Below, piece by piece: positions 23,001-33,600 of a stretch of 59,806 bases of DNA. The position numbers were made by a program, and so were the translations under genes. Source of the stretch: a virus; IMG/VR virus record IMGVR_UViG_3300046171_000176, positions 1 through 59,806 of that record; one strand, given 5' to 3'. The notes under the pieces are model-generated. The model was not told the DNA's origin, ran no database searches, and saw nothing but the letters and a program-made list of their open reading frames with translations. How positions within the stretch are numbered: the first letter of the stretch is position 1; the number at the start of each line of letters is the position of its first letter.

Positions 23001-26000
23001 TTTGTAAAGCAATTACTTCTAATAATTCGCCTTTATCTCTTGCTTGAATTGTTGCATTATCTAATGCCTGACTTACAAAAATACCATCTCGCATTCTTCT
23101 TATACTATTCCCGCCGGGGGCTAAATTACTTGGGGTCATAAAAAATGCAGAATTAGGTACTTGATCAATCATTTTTACATAGCTTCTGAAAATTTTACCT
23201 ATTTCTTGTACATTATCTTTATTTATTTTTCCTCCAAATTCATTTGCAACTTGTTCATTTATTTTAAGCTTTTTAACTTTACTAAACATTACATCAGCTT
23301 TACCCGCTGCTAAATCTTGTTTAGCTTCTAATGATAAATCACTTTCACTTCTTACAATTTCATTGGTAATTAATTTACCCGTAAGATTCATTATACCTTT
23401 TATTCTTTGTGCTTCAGGCGATCTTGGCGATAAACCTTCTCTTAGTTTTCCATCAACTATACCTAAACCTTCTAAAAACTGCTGCCTATTAATTGAATTA
23501 AGCTTATACGGACTCAAACCGGCCCCTCTGGTTAATCTTTCTTGCTTTGTATAAAAAACATCTAGCAATGATTTTGGAACTCCTGTGGATGTACCTAATA
23601 ATCTTTCGCTTGCAGCTTCAACAACAGCACCTTTAGGTAATAATCTTAATAATTTATCTACATTTTTATTTATATTTCTTGCAGCATTGTTTAAATCACC
23701 TTTATTTAAGTTGGCTTTTGGATCTGTAACTTTTTTAGCTGGTACTTCAAATATTTCAGCCGTAGTTTCTGGTGATAAATCTTTTAGCCTTTTAAATGTT
23801 AAATCTTTTTTAGGAACATTTTTAAGGCCTTTCATTATTTTAGATTTTGCAGCTTCAATATCTTTTAATAATGAACTTGGTTTTATTTTTTTACTTACTG
23901 GTTTTTCAGTAACAGTTTCAGTTTCTTGCGCTGTAACTCCTTTTGCTTCAGTTACATCAACTGTAAATTCTTCACCTAATATTTTATTAGACGCTTCAAT
24001 CATTCTTGAAGGTAAAAATTTATTTACATATGCAGCTAATGGGACACCAGAATCAGGATTATAGCTTCTTATTAAACCAAGTATACCTCTATCAGAATAT
24101 TTTATTTCACTTGTTAAATCTTCTTTATTAAAATTAGGTGCTTCTCTTCTTTTATCTACTAGCTTATTAATTATAGGATTAAATGCTTCAATAATATCAA
24201 ATGATCCGTCAACACCTTTTTCATTGTAGATATTTTGTACATTGTCTGATGCTTGTTTTGAAAGTGCTACTTCAGCTAGGCCAACTTTACCAATACCTTT
24301 AGCTAAACCTTTTGATAATCGACCTTTGTTTATACTATTTGTATATTGACGTGAGAAATTAAATACATCTTGGGCATTATTAAATTCAATCTTTTTATAA
24401 GGCGTAAACCTTCTTATCATTTCAGTTAACCAATCTTTTAACTTAGTTGCCCAATCTTGTTTGTATTTTATACTACCGTCCTGACTCAAATCAGAAAATA
24501 CACTAAAAAATTCTTTAGCATGCTCAGAAGGATCATATCTTTTATTTAACGCGTCTTGCAATAATTGTTTTTCAGTAGTTGGCAATAATTCTAAAAAATT
24601 ATTTTGTAATTGTTGTAATTGCTCAGGATTAAGTGTTTTTAATTTTTCAGCTATAACGCCATGCATTACTTCATGACCACCAACGTTTAAATTACTTGTT
24701 TCAGCAGCAACTTGTTCGTTAATATATATTTTATTACCTGATATAAAACCTCCAACTTCACCTAATTCAGATTTTTGTTCATCATTTAATTTAATGCCAT
24801 CTGCTTCAATACCTGCTTTAAAATCTTGTGTGTTTTGAAATGCTAAAGTTTCTAATCCTATGCTCTCTGCAGATTTTGCAAATTCAGTTGATTTTTTAAC
24901 ATCGCCTTCTTTATTTATTTGTACAAGCCTATTATTTATTTCTTCTAGCCTACTGGTATCTGCCTCTAAAAAATTTTCATCAAGATTTTTTATATTATTT
25001 AATATTTTTTGTTTTTCAACAATCAAATCAACAGCTTCAATTCTGCTTTCGTTTTTAATATACGTAGGTATTTTCAAGTTAGCATCCTCAATATTATTAA
25101 TAGCTTGAATAGTTTCATCAGCTTCTTCTCTAGTTATTTCGTTGTTTTTAACCTTTATTTCTAATTCTTTTTTAGTATTTGATAATATAGGTGTTATACG
25201 TTTAGGGTCAAATTTTGAACTTATTTCTTTAACAGTTTGAACAGTTTCTCTAGCTGTTGCTCTTGTTACATTACCAGCAAATGGCAAAACAGCACCAACA
25301 AAACCACCGTCCTGAGCGCTCTTTATAACGTTATTTAAATCAATATATTTAAATATATCATCCTGAGCCGCGCCTGCACCTAATTGTGAAACTATTGTTT
25401 GAAAACCTTCTGTTAAATATTCAGTAAAACCACCTTTTAATATACCTTTCCCCCCTTCTTTAAGTCCTCCCGATTTTATATATTTTTTTAATCCATCTTT
25501 TACAATACTTCTAACAATATCTTTGCCTCCTGCAGAACCAAGAACACCTTTAACTATTTGTGATGCTCCATAGGACTCTAGCAAACTTGATATGACTGCT
25601 TGTGTTGTTGCTAATCCTCTTTCTCCATTTCCTGCCTCAACAGCTTTTAAAATATTTTCAGCAGTTGCAGGTTTATCACCTAAACTATTATAAACGTTTT
25701 CAAAGTAAGCACTACCAAATTCCTGCATATATACTCCCAAACCACCCGTAAAAGCCGCAAAACCTAATTGAGGTATTTGTTTAGCTATTAAACCTAAGCC
25801 ATCTTTTGAAAAATAATCTACATCTTTAGGTAATTGTTTATAAAAAGATAAATCTATTTCTCTTTGCTCTATTCCTTTTAAATTAGCTAAAAATTTAGAT
25901 TTAGCATCTGTTATTTCTTGATCATAATATCCAAGCGCTTCTTCTTTTGAACCTTTTTTTGTGCCAATTTTAAAACCTTCTTTTTGTGAAAAAGTTCCAC

Positions 26001-26880
26001 CGTAGCTTACCTCTGCGTTGTCTCTTGAATTTTCTATAGATTCTCTTTCTTTTTTTAATCTAATAATATTTTCTCCAATATTTGCAGTAGCACCTTTTTT
26101 GATTGCTAAAGTTATATCTTTAAATCCAGATTTTAAAAATTCTCCAAAATATGTTTTTTCATCTAACCCTAATCTTTCTCTATTATACTTTACATTTCTT
26201 TCTTCTAATTCTGCATCTAAAGCATTTTGAAATTTATTTATACGGTCTTCAAATGTTTTATTACTAGATATTTTATTAGATAAAAAAGCATTTATTCTTT
26301 TTACATATTCTTCGTTAGCATTTTTTACACCTTCTTCAGTAGTTAAATCAAATTCTTTTTTAACATCATTTAAAATTTTATCTGTAAAAGCTTTATTAAA
26401 TTTTAATATATCAGAAGATAAATCATTTAAATAACTGTCTGAGTTTATTGCTTTTTGTATTATTGAACTATATTTTTCTTGATCAATATTTATTTCTCTA
26501 CCAGGTTGAAAATCATCATCTAATATTGAAGATTTTATTTTTGATCTTGCAATTTTGCTTGTTAATGCTGGTGCATAAGGGTCTACTTTTGAATTTAATA
26601 AAAAATCAATTCTTGTTTTTGAATTTCTATTTTCTTCATATGATTTATACGATTCACCATAATTTATTTTATCTTCTTGTGGCACCAAAGAACCAGGATC
26701 CGAAGTGGAATCCATATCGGGTGCTGCAGTTTCCTCCACAGTCGCACCCTGAACTGCGGGAGTTTGCTTTCCCGGATCTCCATTTTTCATAATTTGAGCA
26801 CCGGGAGAAATAGAAACAAATTTATCTACTTCATTTTCAGGAACATCGTATTCCTTATTATTATATAAAACTTTAATCAT
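20020..26880 (-). CDS. Giant ejection-type (polyvalent-like) virion protein, 2286 aa
   Basis: This is the largest gene in the window. The N-terminus starts with a short MIKVLYNNKEYDVPENEVDK domain and a low-complexity linker. A Zn metalloprotease motif, GGHEVMHG, has H736, E737 and H740. Hydrophobic, Gly-rich segments lie near 360-500. The C-terminal 500 residues contain long helices and a run of aspartates (FADDDDDEK), resembling the C-terminal domain of large polyvalent or internal virion proteins of marine podoviruses. Such proteins enter the cell with the DNA. It follows the internal virion genes in the same direction, which supports an ejection role. Exact domain families need a profile search. 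Confidence 0.75.
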   Translation of the reverse strand: MIKVLYNNKEYDVPENEVDKFVSISPGAQIMKNGDPGKQTPAVQGATVEETAAPDMDSTSDPGSLVPQEDKINYGESYKSYEENRNSKTRIDFLLNSKVDPYAPALTSKIARSKIKSSILDDDFQPGREINIDQEKYSSIIQKAINSDSYLNDLSSDILKFNKAFTDKILNDVKKEFDLTTEEGVKNANEEYVKRINAFLSNKISSNKTFEDRINKFQNALDAELEERNVKYNRERLGLDEKTYFGEFLKSGFKDITLAIKKGATANIGENIIRLKKERESIENSRDNAEVSYGGTFSQKEGFKIGTKKGSKEEALGYYDQEITDAKSKFLANLKGIEQREIDLSFYKQLPKDVDYFSKDGLGLIAKQIPQLGFAAFTGGLGVYMQEFGSAYFENVYNSLGDKPATAENILKAVEAGNGERGLATTQAVISSLLESYGASQIVKGVLGSAGGKDIVRSIVKDGLKKYIKSGGLKEGGKGILKGGFTEYLTEGFQTIVSQLGAGAAQDDIFKYIDLNNVIKSAQDGGFVGAVLPFAGNVTRATARETVQTVKEISSKFDPKRITPILSNTKKELEIKVKNNEITREEADETIQAINNIEDANLKIPTYIKNESRIEAVDLIVEKQKILNNIKNLDENFLEADTSRLEEINNRLVQINKEGDVKKSTEFAKSAESIGLETLAFQNTQDFKAGIEADGIKLNDEQKSELGEVGGFISGNKIYINEQVAAETSNLNVGGHEVMHGVIAEKLKTLNPEQLQQLQNNFLELLPTTEKQLLQDALNKRYDPSEHAKEFFSVFSDLSQDGSIKYKQDWATKLKDWLTEMIRRFTPYKKIEFNNAQDVFNFSRQYTNSINKGRLSKGLAKGIGKVGLAEVALSKQASDNVQNIYNEKGVDGSFDIIEAFNPIINKLVDKRREAPNFNKEDLTSEIKYSDRGILGLIRSYNPDSGVPLAAYVNKFLPSRMIEASNKILGEEFTVDVTEAKGVTAQETETVTEKPVSKKIKPSSLLKDIEAAKSKIMKGLKNVPKKDLTFKRLKDLSPETTAEIFEVPAKKVTDPKANLNKGDLNNAARNINKNVDKLLRLLPKGAVVEAASERLLGTSTGVPKSLLDVFYTKQERLTRGAGLSPYKLNSINRQQFLEGLGIVDGKLREGLSPRSPEAQRIKGIMNLTGKLITNEIVRSESDLSLEAKQDLAAGKADVMFSKVKKLKINEQVANEFGGKINKDNVQEIGKIFRSYVKMIDQVPNSAFFMTPSNLAPGGNSIRRMRDGIFVSQALDNATIQARDKGELLEVIALQKIKEELGLPLTTKGKKVEEAFPWTMVIKSQKTKNLNKNLNIRENFKSNFKGALDILSDMYAIDPKATGLVVYNQNANGATTRNMAQLIGLEQGAIKILEEHILQHGQFAKLVGVYSKIKDADTKTAMANWLADNYIQIALKSGEGKNRTDSHYKVDLTYDLNGKKYKSKSELHPLLEQKIQEAINGKISWKEVPSSNIRLYNEVVKLNPNAIKQEGITHAEKYNVVVPSKLSFDANVYEKQSDLIFEQIKDEITPVQAKNAIDTYIKERYPDISKATLNANKLAPKKEQLSFSKKKKPSNKEVIENLEKIDKANIEASKARTAEVDINKEFNQYLESATGIGAEKVFNQAKAEARGSKVRKSFGDYFIPPGAEDFGGLMHKTLAKGKKGEKQLEFYKKYLYDPYNAAMESITREKSAMMNDFMALKKQFSNVPKRLKKFTKGGDYTNDQAVRVYAWTRQSMEIPGLSKKDVRELVNEVKNDKELLAFATELINITKGDGYPKPQESWMGGNVAIDLMSLLNGDKRSKHLEAWQNNVDILFSKENMFKLEAAYGKNWVKNVKATLQRMKNGSNKKWGGDKNLQAWNDWVNGSVGTIMFLNTRSAALQMISNVNYINYKDNNPLRAAQAFANQPQYWADFVEIFNSDYLQERRGGNKININESELALAAEKGGVQGTISYLLNKGFILTKMADSFAIASGGATMYRNRIKTYIKDGMSEADAKKQAFLDFKAITEETQQSSRPDRISEQQAGNLGRFMLAFANTPMQYNRIIKRNAQDLIDGRGDPKEKLSKILYYSTIQNLIFNAMQKAVFALAFADDDDDEKIVSKASDIGNGMADSLLRGSGLTGNAIVAAKNVAMEIAKQSKKPNPDFQQAAWKTLTVSPPLYGKLTRLRGAGYSMKYVTPKNVFEPKLDNPALSAAAQTASATFNFPLDRALRKAQNIEAAMSDEAEWWQSTALLMGWGSWELGIENEKDKKEKQVKRRKGRTIVKRKIK

Positions 26881-26882
26881 AA

Positions 26883-27470
26883 TTAATTTTCTATTAGAAA
26901 TTGATTTCTATAATTATCTTGAAATTTAGCATATGCTTCATCTATATTTTTCTTACTTTGCAATTTTGTTTTTTGTGCAGAAGAATATTTTGTAGCATCT
27001 ATTATTTCAGTAAAAAATTGTCCAAATTTTTCTCTATTGGTTAAATCTATTGATTGATCTTTTTCTTCTGGTAATTTAAGAACTATTTTTGATATATCAT
27101 CTGGCTCTCCGGGTCTTAGCGGTCCAAAAGGAATTGGCCTATCATATCTAGCTCCAAAACCTTCTTCAGTAACGCTTTTTATTACTATATCACTATACAT
27201 ACCCGCTGGATCCTTCAAAAATTCTTCAGTAAATTCATTAATATCTTTTTCTTCTGTATCTTCTTTACTTTCAGTACTTGATATTTTATCACCAACTCGT
27301 GGAACTTTTTCTAATATTTTATCAGTAAAAGCTTCTTTTACTTTGTTTATCTGTTCAGGCGTACCTTCCCAAGAGCCATAGCCATATCTTTCTCCATTTT
27401 CATCAACTAGAATATCTTCATAAATTTGTTTACCTCTTGTATTAATTATATCCTGTGCTAAAATCTTTAG
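26883..27470 (-). CDS. C-terminal frame of the shifted virion gene (195 aa)
   Basis: This frame is open from 27470 with no ATG for about 80 codons, which argues it is continued from the upstream gene rather than started anew. It contains ERYGYGSWEGTPEQINKVKE and, near the end, RYDRPIPFGPLRPGEPDDIS. It ends 2 nt before the giant gene starts. Confidence 0.5.
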   Translation of the reverse strand, partial: LKILAQDIINTRGKQIYEDILVDENGERYGYGSWEGTPEQINKVKEAFTDKILEKVPRVGDKISSTESKEDTEEKDINEFTEEFLKDPAGMYSDIVIKSVTEEGFGARYDRPIPFGPLRPGEPDDISKIVLKLPEEKDQSIDLTNREKFGQFFTEIIDATKYSSAQKTKLQSKKNIDEAYAKFQDNYRNQFLIEN

Positions 27471-28194
27471 TTAATGTTTGTTTCCAAGTGTTAATATTAT
27501 TATCTGTTAAATATCTATAACCATTTTTTGCACCAGTAGCAAACGCTTTTCCATCTTTAGTTAAATTTGCAGCATATTTATCTATTGATCCTTGATCTTG
27601 TTCCCAGGAATATTTTGTTTGGGGTTGATATAAATTTTTATCATCAAATATATCAGACATTTTCATGCTTACTTTATTCATAGGTATGTCATCAATATTT
27701 TTATAAGAACCATTCATGTATTTATCAAAATCAACTTCGTAATATTCTATATATGGCTGTAAATCTTCATCATAAGAAACATTAAAATTACTATTAACTA
27801 ATGCTTTATCTCTTGACCATAGTTTGAAATCTTTATCGCTTTCTCTAATTTGTGTTATACTAGGCATTTCACCCTCAGCTTTTTCTTTTATCCAATTAGC
27901 AGCGCTTTCTGAAATTAATAAAGCATTGTTTAGTTTATTTTTCATCGCAGAATGACCATCAAAATTTAAAACGCCAGTTTTAAAATCTACTTCGTTTTGG
28001 TACCACATGTTTGCCAATTCATTGTATGATTGCTGTGTTTGCTCTCCTGGATTGGGATTAGCTTTATATAAAGCATTTTTATATTTTAATTGGCTATCTA
28101 AAGCATCTGCTTTTATTTTATTTAATTTAGCAGCATCCTGTTGTTTTTTTAATTTATTAGCTTGCGCAACTTGTGCGACCGCTGTTGCTCGCAC
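27442..28194 (-). CDS. Middle frame of the shifted virion gene (250 aa)
   Basis: This is the longest intact frame of the broken gene. It is rich in Ala, Lys and Gln at the N-terminus (VAQANKLKKQQDAAKLNKIK, likely coiled coil). GTG 28194 is only an apparent start; the natural start is probably ATG 28294 in another frame. Confidence 0.5.
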   Translation of the reverse strand: MRATAVAQVAQANKLKKQQDAAKLNKIKADALDSQLKYKNALYKANPNPGEQTQQSYNELANMWYQNEVDFKTGVLNFDGHSAMKNKLNNALLISESAANWIKEKAEGEMPSITQIRESDKDFKLWSRDKALVNSNFNVSYDEDLQPYIEYYEVDFDKYMNGSYKNIDDIPMNKVSMKMSDIFDDKNLYQPQTKYSWEQDQGSIDKYAANLTKDGKAFATGAKNGYRYLTDNNINTWKQTLTKDFSTGYN

Positions 28195-28322
28195 CAGCTA
28201 ACGCTTCTCCAAACCCGCCCTTATATCTTATAGGTGTAGGATTTGCATATGCCCCGTAGTTATATGATCCGGGTGTTACTCTTGGTAATGCCATAGTTAT
28301 ATTTGTTTAATTTTTAATTTTA

Positions 28323-28916
28323 TTATCCGCCAAAAGCAGTGGCTGCGGCTTGAGCTGCGCTCACTGTATTAGCTCCCATTGCGCCTAAAGCATCAGCTCT
28401 TTGTTGCCCAAATTGTTGTACTAAATTAGCTTGCCTAGACAAATCAGCAACATTTCTTTGTTCTCGAGCTTGAAATTGGAATGTTTTACCTAATATATCA
28501 GCTTCTTGTATTCTTTCAGCTTGAGCTATTCTTTGTTGTTGAGCAAACTGTTCTCCTTGTGCTCTTAATCTAGCATTTTGTGCTTCTTGTTGTTCTATTG
28601 TAGAACTAACACTCATTTTACCTCTTAGCGCTGCTTGCGCTAATGCTGTTGCTCCACTTGCCCCAGCGCCTGTAGCTCTTAATGTATCTAATGTATTTGC
28701 TAAAGATATATCAGTTTCTTCAGCTTGCATTTCAGCTGCTTTAGTTGCAACTTGTAAATTAGCAAATGGATTACTTACCATGTTGCTTAAATCAGTTACA
28801 TTTTCATAAGGGTTTATTATAGGCTGCCTATCTTTAACAAGTTTATTTAATGCATCCTGAGCTTTGCCCTGTTGCTTTCTTGCTTTGCCCGCAGCTATTG
28901 CACTGAATATTGCCAT
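28323..28916 (-). CDS. Internal virion protein-like, Ala/Gln-rich (197 aa)
   Basis: A 197-aa, Ala- and Gln-rich, mostly helical protein (MAIFSAIAAGKARKQQGK start). Composition and place, just before the ejection-type genes, resemble T7 gp14-like internal virion proteins. No membrane segment is strong. Assignment is by context. Confidence 0.6.
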   Translation of the reverse strand: MAIFSAIAAGKARKQQGKAQDALNKLVKDRQPIINPYENVTDLSNMVSNPFANLQVATKAAEMQAEETDISLANTLDTLRATGAGASGATALAQAALRGKMSVSSTIEQQEAQNARLRAQGEQFAQQQRIAQAERIQEADILGKTFQFQAREQRNVADLSRQANLVQQFGQQRADALGAMGANTVSAAQAAATAFGG

Positions 28917-28919
28917 TTG

Positions 28920-29318
28920 TTATAAATTTTTTATTATTTCGTACGATGGTTTTTCGTCAACTAACCATCCTAATTTTTTGTGTAAGTTTATTAAACTTTT
29001 GTGACGACCTATTGTAAATACGTGTTTTATACCTTGATCAGTTAAAACACGCTCTACGGCTTGAATTAAAAGCGTTATCGCGTCTTTTCTGTCGCTTTCT
29101 CTGTATTCTGGATTAGATACTATCCATTCAAGTAAAGCAGCCTTAGAGTTAGTCATATATACATAACCTGCTACTATACCAATATTGTTTTTTTCAACTA
29201 TAAAACCAGTGTCTGGTAAAAAAGTTTTAGGAGGTGCTTGCCATTTTGGCCATGCATCCCACCATTTTACTAATGTGCTGTAGTCCTCATCATTGAGTCT
29301 ACGAATATTTAATTTCAT
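28920..29318 (-). CDS. GNAT-type acetyltransferase-like protein
   Basis: A 132-aa protein with GNAT features: IRRLNDEDYSTLVKWW start, GFIVEKNNIGIVAGYVYM strands, LEWIVSNPEYRESDRKDAI with the acetyl-CoA loop region, and INLHKKLGW near the end. GNAT proteins of this kind are common between nozzle and internal virion genes of marine podoviruses; the substrate is unknown. Confidence 0.7.
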   Translation of the reverse strand: MKLNIRRLNDEDYSTLVKWWDAWPKWQAPPKTFLPDTGFIVEKNNIGIVAGYVYMTNSKAALLEWIVSNPEYRESDRKDAITLLIQAVERVLTDQGIKHVFTIGRHKSLINLHKKLGWLVDEKPSYEIIKNL

Positions 29319-30575
29319 TTAACTTGATTTTGTTATGTTATGCGATACAGTAAATAATTCAACACCTGTAGTGGCTCTATTTTCCATTTTTACTGTTGTA
29401 AAAAATCCTTTTAAACCCGATGTACTAAACTGTAATCCGCCGTCTCCTGTAATCTGCCCGTCGCCATCACTTGTATCTTTGTTCATTAATTGAGAATAAT
29501 ATTTATTTTCTTTTTTAACAAATTGTGGTATTATATCTCCAGATAAAGTTGTATCATCTGAACCAGATATTTTATAAGATTGTATATTTAAATCTGTAAT
29601 GGATGATTCCATAGACCAATTACTATCACCCTCGTAATTTATACTATTAAAGTTTTTAACAAAAGAAGGTTCTGCATTAGCTAAAAAAGTTATATGAGAA
29701 GGTGTAAATGTATTATTATTTAAATAAAAATTATTATAATCAACATCATCACTATAATGTTTCCATAAATTATTGCTATTTAAACTATAAAAATCTTTAT
29801 TTAAACTAAAAACAAAATCTGGTTTATATGTATAAAAACTTACCCAGCCCCTAACACTTTCATCAAAAACTAAAGTATCATAACCATCTGTAATTTCATC
29901 TGTAGGGCCTTGCAATGAAACAACATACTCTTCAGAATGATCATCATAACCACCAACTATCTTAGTTACGTTTTTAAGGTTATCTCTAAAATAATCCCTC
30001 ATACCATTTGCTGATATTTCAGTAATACCATCTCTTGATAATCTAAGTATTGCTCCTCTATTTTTATCAGCAAAATATTTTCTACCACCTTTAAAAGCAA
30101 AGCTTTCTGGATTTTTACTAATACCATATTTTCCTAAATAAGGTATTACTTGACCAATAACAGCTGCACCTGACGCTGTTAGCTGCCCTCCTTCTGCTGT
30201 AAATAATGCGTCTTTATCAATTAACGCGTAGCTTACTTTATCCTCTTGTAATATATTTAAATTAGTGTCTTCAGCATGCAGTCTTTGTATACTCCCATTT
30301 GCTGGATCTACCGCTCTTGTTATAGGTTCGCCTGCACTAAATACATTTGTCCTATTTATATCTGTTCTAGAATTATAAATGCCAGAATATATTAAAGCAT
30401 TTTCTCTTGTTGTTTCAGCATATGTATCATCTACTAAATGCGCTTTAGGCCCAATACTTACAAATGGTTCATTATAACCACCTTTTATTCTTGCTTCTTC
30501 TACATACAAAGTATCTGTAGTTTCTGATCTTAAAATAAATGTATTAAAGAATTGAACTTCAATTGTATAAGCCAT
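29319..30575 (-). CDS. Tail nozzle/stabilization protein, C-terminal part
   Basis: A 418-aa protein starting with FFNTFILRSETTDTLYVEEA and carrying YSGIYNSRTDINRTNVFSAG and IQRLHAEDTNLNILQEDKVS. These look like the second half of the stabilization (nozzle) protein of marine Bacteroidetes and crAss-like podoviruses. Here it is a separate gene, 31 nt after the 1065-aa gene, so the protein appears split. Role: distal tail tube, based on order and resemblance. Confidence 0.6.
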   Translation of the reverse strand: MAYTIEVQFFNTFILRSETTDTLYVEEARIKGGYNEPFVSIGPKAHLVDDTYAETTRENALIYSGIYNSRTDINRTNVFSAGEPITRAVDPANGSIQRLHAEDTNLNILQEDKVSYALIDKDALFTAEGGQLTASGAAVIGQVIPYLGKYGISKNPESFAFKGGRKYFADKNRGAILRLSRDGITEISANGMRDYFRDNLKNVTKIVGGYDDHSEEYVVSLQGPTDEITDGYDTLVFDESVRGWVSFYTYKPDFVFSLNKDFYSLNSNNLWKHYSDDVDYNNFYLNNNTFTPSHITFLANAEPSFVKNFNSINYEGDSNWSMESSITDLNIQSYKISGSDDTTLSGDIIPQFVKKENKYYSQLMNKDTSDGDGQITGDGGLQFSTSGLKGFFTTVKMENRATTGVELFTVSHNITKSS

Positions 30576-30606
30576 ATTATAAATTATTACATTTTTTATT
30601 GTTATT

Positions 30607-33600
30607 TTAACCTGTTTGTTTTGCTACAACAACACCACTATTGGTTGTTTTAAATACAAATAATGCTTCTTCCTGTTGGCAGTATGAAGGTCCACACATG
30701 GAATGCCAATATCCACCTGTTCCATTTGTAGCGGCACCGCTATCAAATTTACCTATTCCTGTTGCTGAATCGTATACAGTATCTCCTATTTCAGGTAAAT
30801 TACCAGCAGGATTACCACTTGTATTTTCAAAATAAACTTGCACAAGAGTTGGTGCGTCTACCGCGGTAGACGCAAATGTGTAACCGCTATTGCTTCTCCA
30901 AAAAGCTGTTCTTGATGCAGAGCCAATAGTTATACTTAAAGTATCTGACGCTGTAGCATTCCCAACATCTGATACTTGAATTGTTAACGTATAAGAATCA
31001 CCTGATGTTACACTAGAAGCTGTACTTAGTACTCCTGTAGAAGCATTTATACTAAATTTACCAGCACTATTACCATTTGTAATAGAAAATGTTAAATTAT
31101 TTGTATTTGCACTTGTTTTAGCACTTCCGTTTGTACCTGTTATTGTTCTAATTGCTGTTCCAGATATTGTAGACGCTGGTATAGTTAAAGCAATACCTAC
31201 ATTTATTGTTGGATTACTATTTGTAACGGATATAGATTTATCTTGCGTTAAAGTATTTCCACTGTTGTCTGTAACTTTTATTCTTATAGTATAATCATCT
31301 GTATTTGTATTTGTAAATTCAAATGCTTCGCCGGTTAATAAATTACTTCCGCTTATTGTAAACGCGCCTGATCTATTTGTTCCATTTGCATCTGTTATAG
31401 ATATAATACTATAAGTTGGTGTATTTACAGGATTACTATTTGTATCTGTTGATGTTATTGCAGCTACAGTATTACCGCTTGCTGTTGCTTCTGCAAAAGA
31501 CGAAGCTGATAAAGTTATACTTGCAGGTACAACACCTAATGTTTCTGTTATAGCAGCATTTAAATGTGAAACCAAACCAGCTGTTGAAGTTTCATAATAA
31601 ATATCTAAAGCAGATTTAAAAGGATCGGTTTCTAATACAACTAAATTATTAAAAGTAGTATTAGGAATATTGTTTCTTCCGTATCCATCTGGTAATTCAG
31701 CTAACAATGGTCCTTTTTCATTTAAATAAAAATCATCAATACTATTTGAACCAAACCCCTGTTCTTCTTTATTTCCAATTGAAATAACATCAACAAATGA
31801 ATTTCCTGATTGTTGTGTTTGTGTACCGTTTAAATCTAATATTTTAGGCAATAGTCTAGTCTGTGAACCTTGAGTACCTGTTTCGGTATTAACGTCAGTA
31901 ACATCTCTAGGCACTTTATTTACATTGTCTCCATGTAACACTAGCCATGATCTTACATTTCCTGAAGGTATATTATCAACTATTGTTGGAGCATATACAT
32001 TATAATATTCTTGCTCTGATTGCTTAATTACAACTTTATAGGAATACCAACCTAATGGATTTGTATCTACTTGATAAGGATCACCTATTGTATTATTAAA
32101 AGTAACTTTTAGTGCGGAATGCGTCCAAGAACTTGCTCCATTTGTAACAGTTCCTGTTTTAGGATCTACAAATGTAGTACTAGTTGTTGGCAAAAATACT
32201 GTTGATTGTCTTCCATATCTATCAGATAAAACTAAGCCAACAGAATATTCTCTATTTGATTTTACTGAAGATAATAAATATTGATCATTAAATTTTGTTT
32301 GATCACCATTTGTTATTAAAAATGAACTTTTATTAACAGCGGTATCTAATGATCTATTTTGTTTAAAATTACCATAAATAACTCTATTCCCACTTACTTC
32401 TTGCGCATGAGCTTTTACAGGTATAACATCTGAAACTCTAATTAATTCAGATTCTGGTAAAGTTTGTATAGGTTTTATTGAATTATATATATATTTATAA
32501 CCATATATTAATTTACCAATATTGTTAGATATAGGCTCAACTCTATGTGTTATATCACTTTTAATTTCATTAAAATTTAAAGTTTCTACAACTTTTAAAG
32601 CAGCGCTATCTGATTCAGAATATAATATTTGTATTTTTTTAATTTGCATTTTATCATCATAATCAGCTACATTATTAAAAAAATATAATCTTGTATCGTT
32701 AATAATTGATGGTGAAACACTAGTACTTGTAGTTAATGTTGTTGTTTTATTTCCACCATTTACAATATATTCATCACCTTTAGCAGTTAATAAAATATCA
32801 CCATCAGATATTGAGCCATTAGGATTAGGATTATCTATATTGTGACTAGTACCAGTTAGTATTCCATTTGCATCACACGCGCCAACATTTGATTTATCAA
32901 TATTACAAGGTAAATCAATAAATAAAGCAATTCTATTAGCTAGATTCTGCATTGACTCTACTATTGTTTCTTTTACAGCATTACTTTCATCTGCAGATGA
33001 TAACATGCCTGCGTCGTCCGCAACAAAAGTTGCATTATTAAAATTTTTACCTTTACCAGGATGAAAACAAGTTTGTGTAAATGGAGACATTAACGAATAT
33101 TCGTTATTTTCATATTGAAACCTATATGCAAATTTTACAAATTTATCTCTTATATGTAAACTATCTACATCAGAGCTACTTTCGGCGCTCATAGTAACTT
33201 TAGGTGCTGATGGGGGAGAATATTGTGCAACACTAATTTTATCTTCTAAATAATTATCATCAATATAAAAAGTGCCAATAGCCTGTCCTGTTGCTTGTCT
33301 TAAATTTATTCTTCTTGGCTGATTATAATTATCTGTCCAAAATAATAGATTATCAATTAAATTAACATGTAGTATGGGATGATTTTTTGAAAAATTCAAT
33401 CTAAAGCTATTGATTATAGCTTGCGGAGGAGTATTTGGTTGATTTGCATTCCAATAATATATAGCACAAACAGTATCAATACCATTTATGCTTTCTGTGG
33501 CGTATAACATATCCTTAGAACTTACAGTATCATTACCTGTAAAATTTGTTACAAACCAAAATATTTCACCAGTTAAAGAAACTTTATAATAGCCGATTGT

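Larger units (their letters stand above)
26883..28294 (-). pseudogene. Virion gene broken by two single-base shifts (about 469 aa if repaired)
   Basis: Three consecutive open stretches in different frames follow one another: ATG 28294 to stop 28157, then 28194 to 27442, then 27470 to 26883. The length, 1412 nt, is 470 codons plus two bases, as expected for two single-base insertions. One lies near 28190-28198 (GGTG), giving EALAVRATAVAQVAQA when repaired. The other is the T-run at 27460-27463, giving TKDLAQDIINTRGK. It lies between the internal virion protein gene and the giant gene, so it is likely a virion or ejection component. Either a decayed gene, programmed shifting, or sequencing error. 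Confidence 0.65.
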
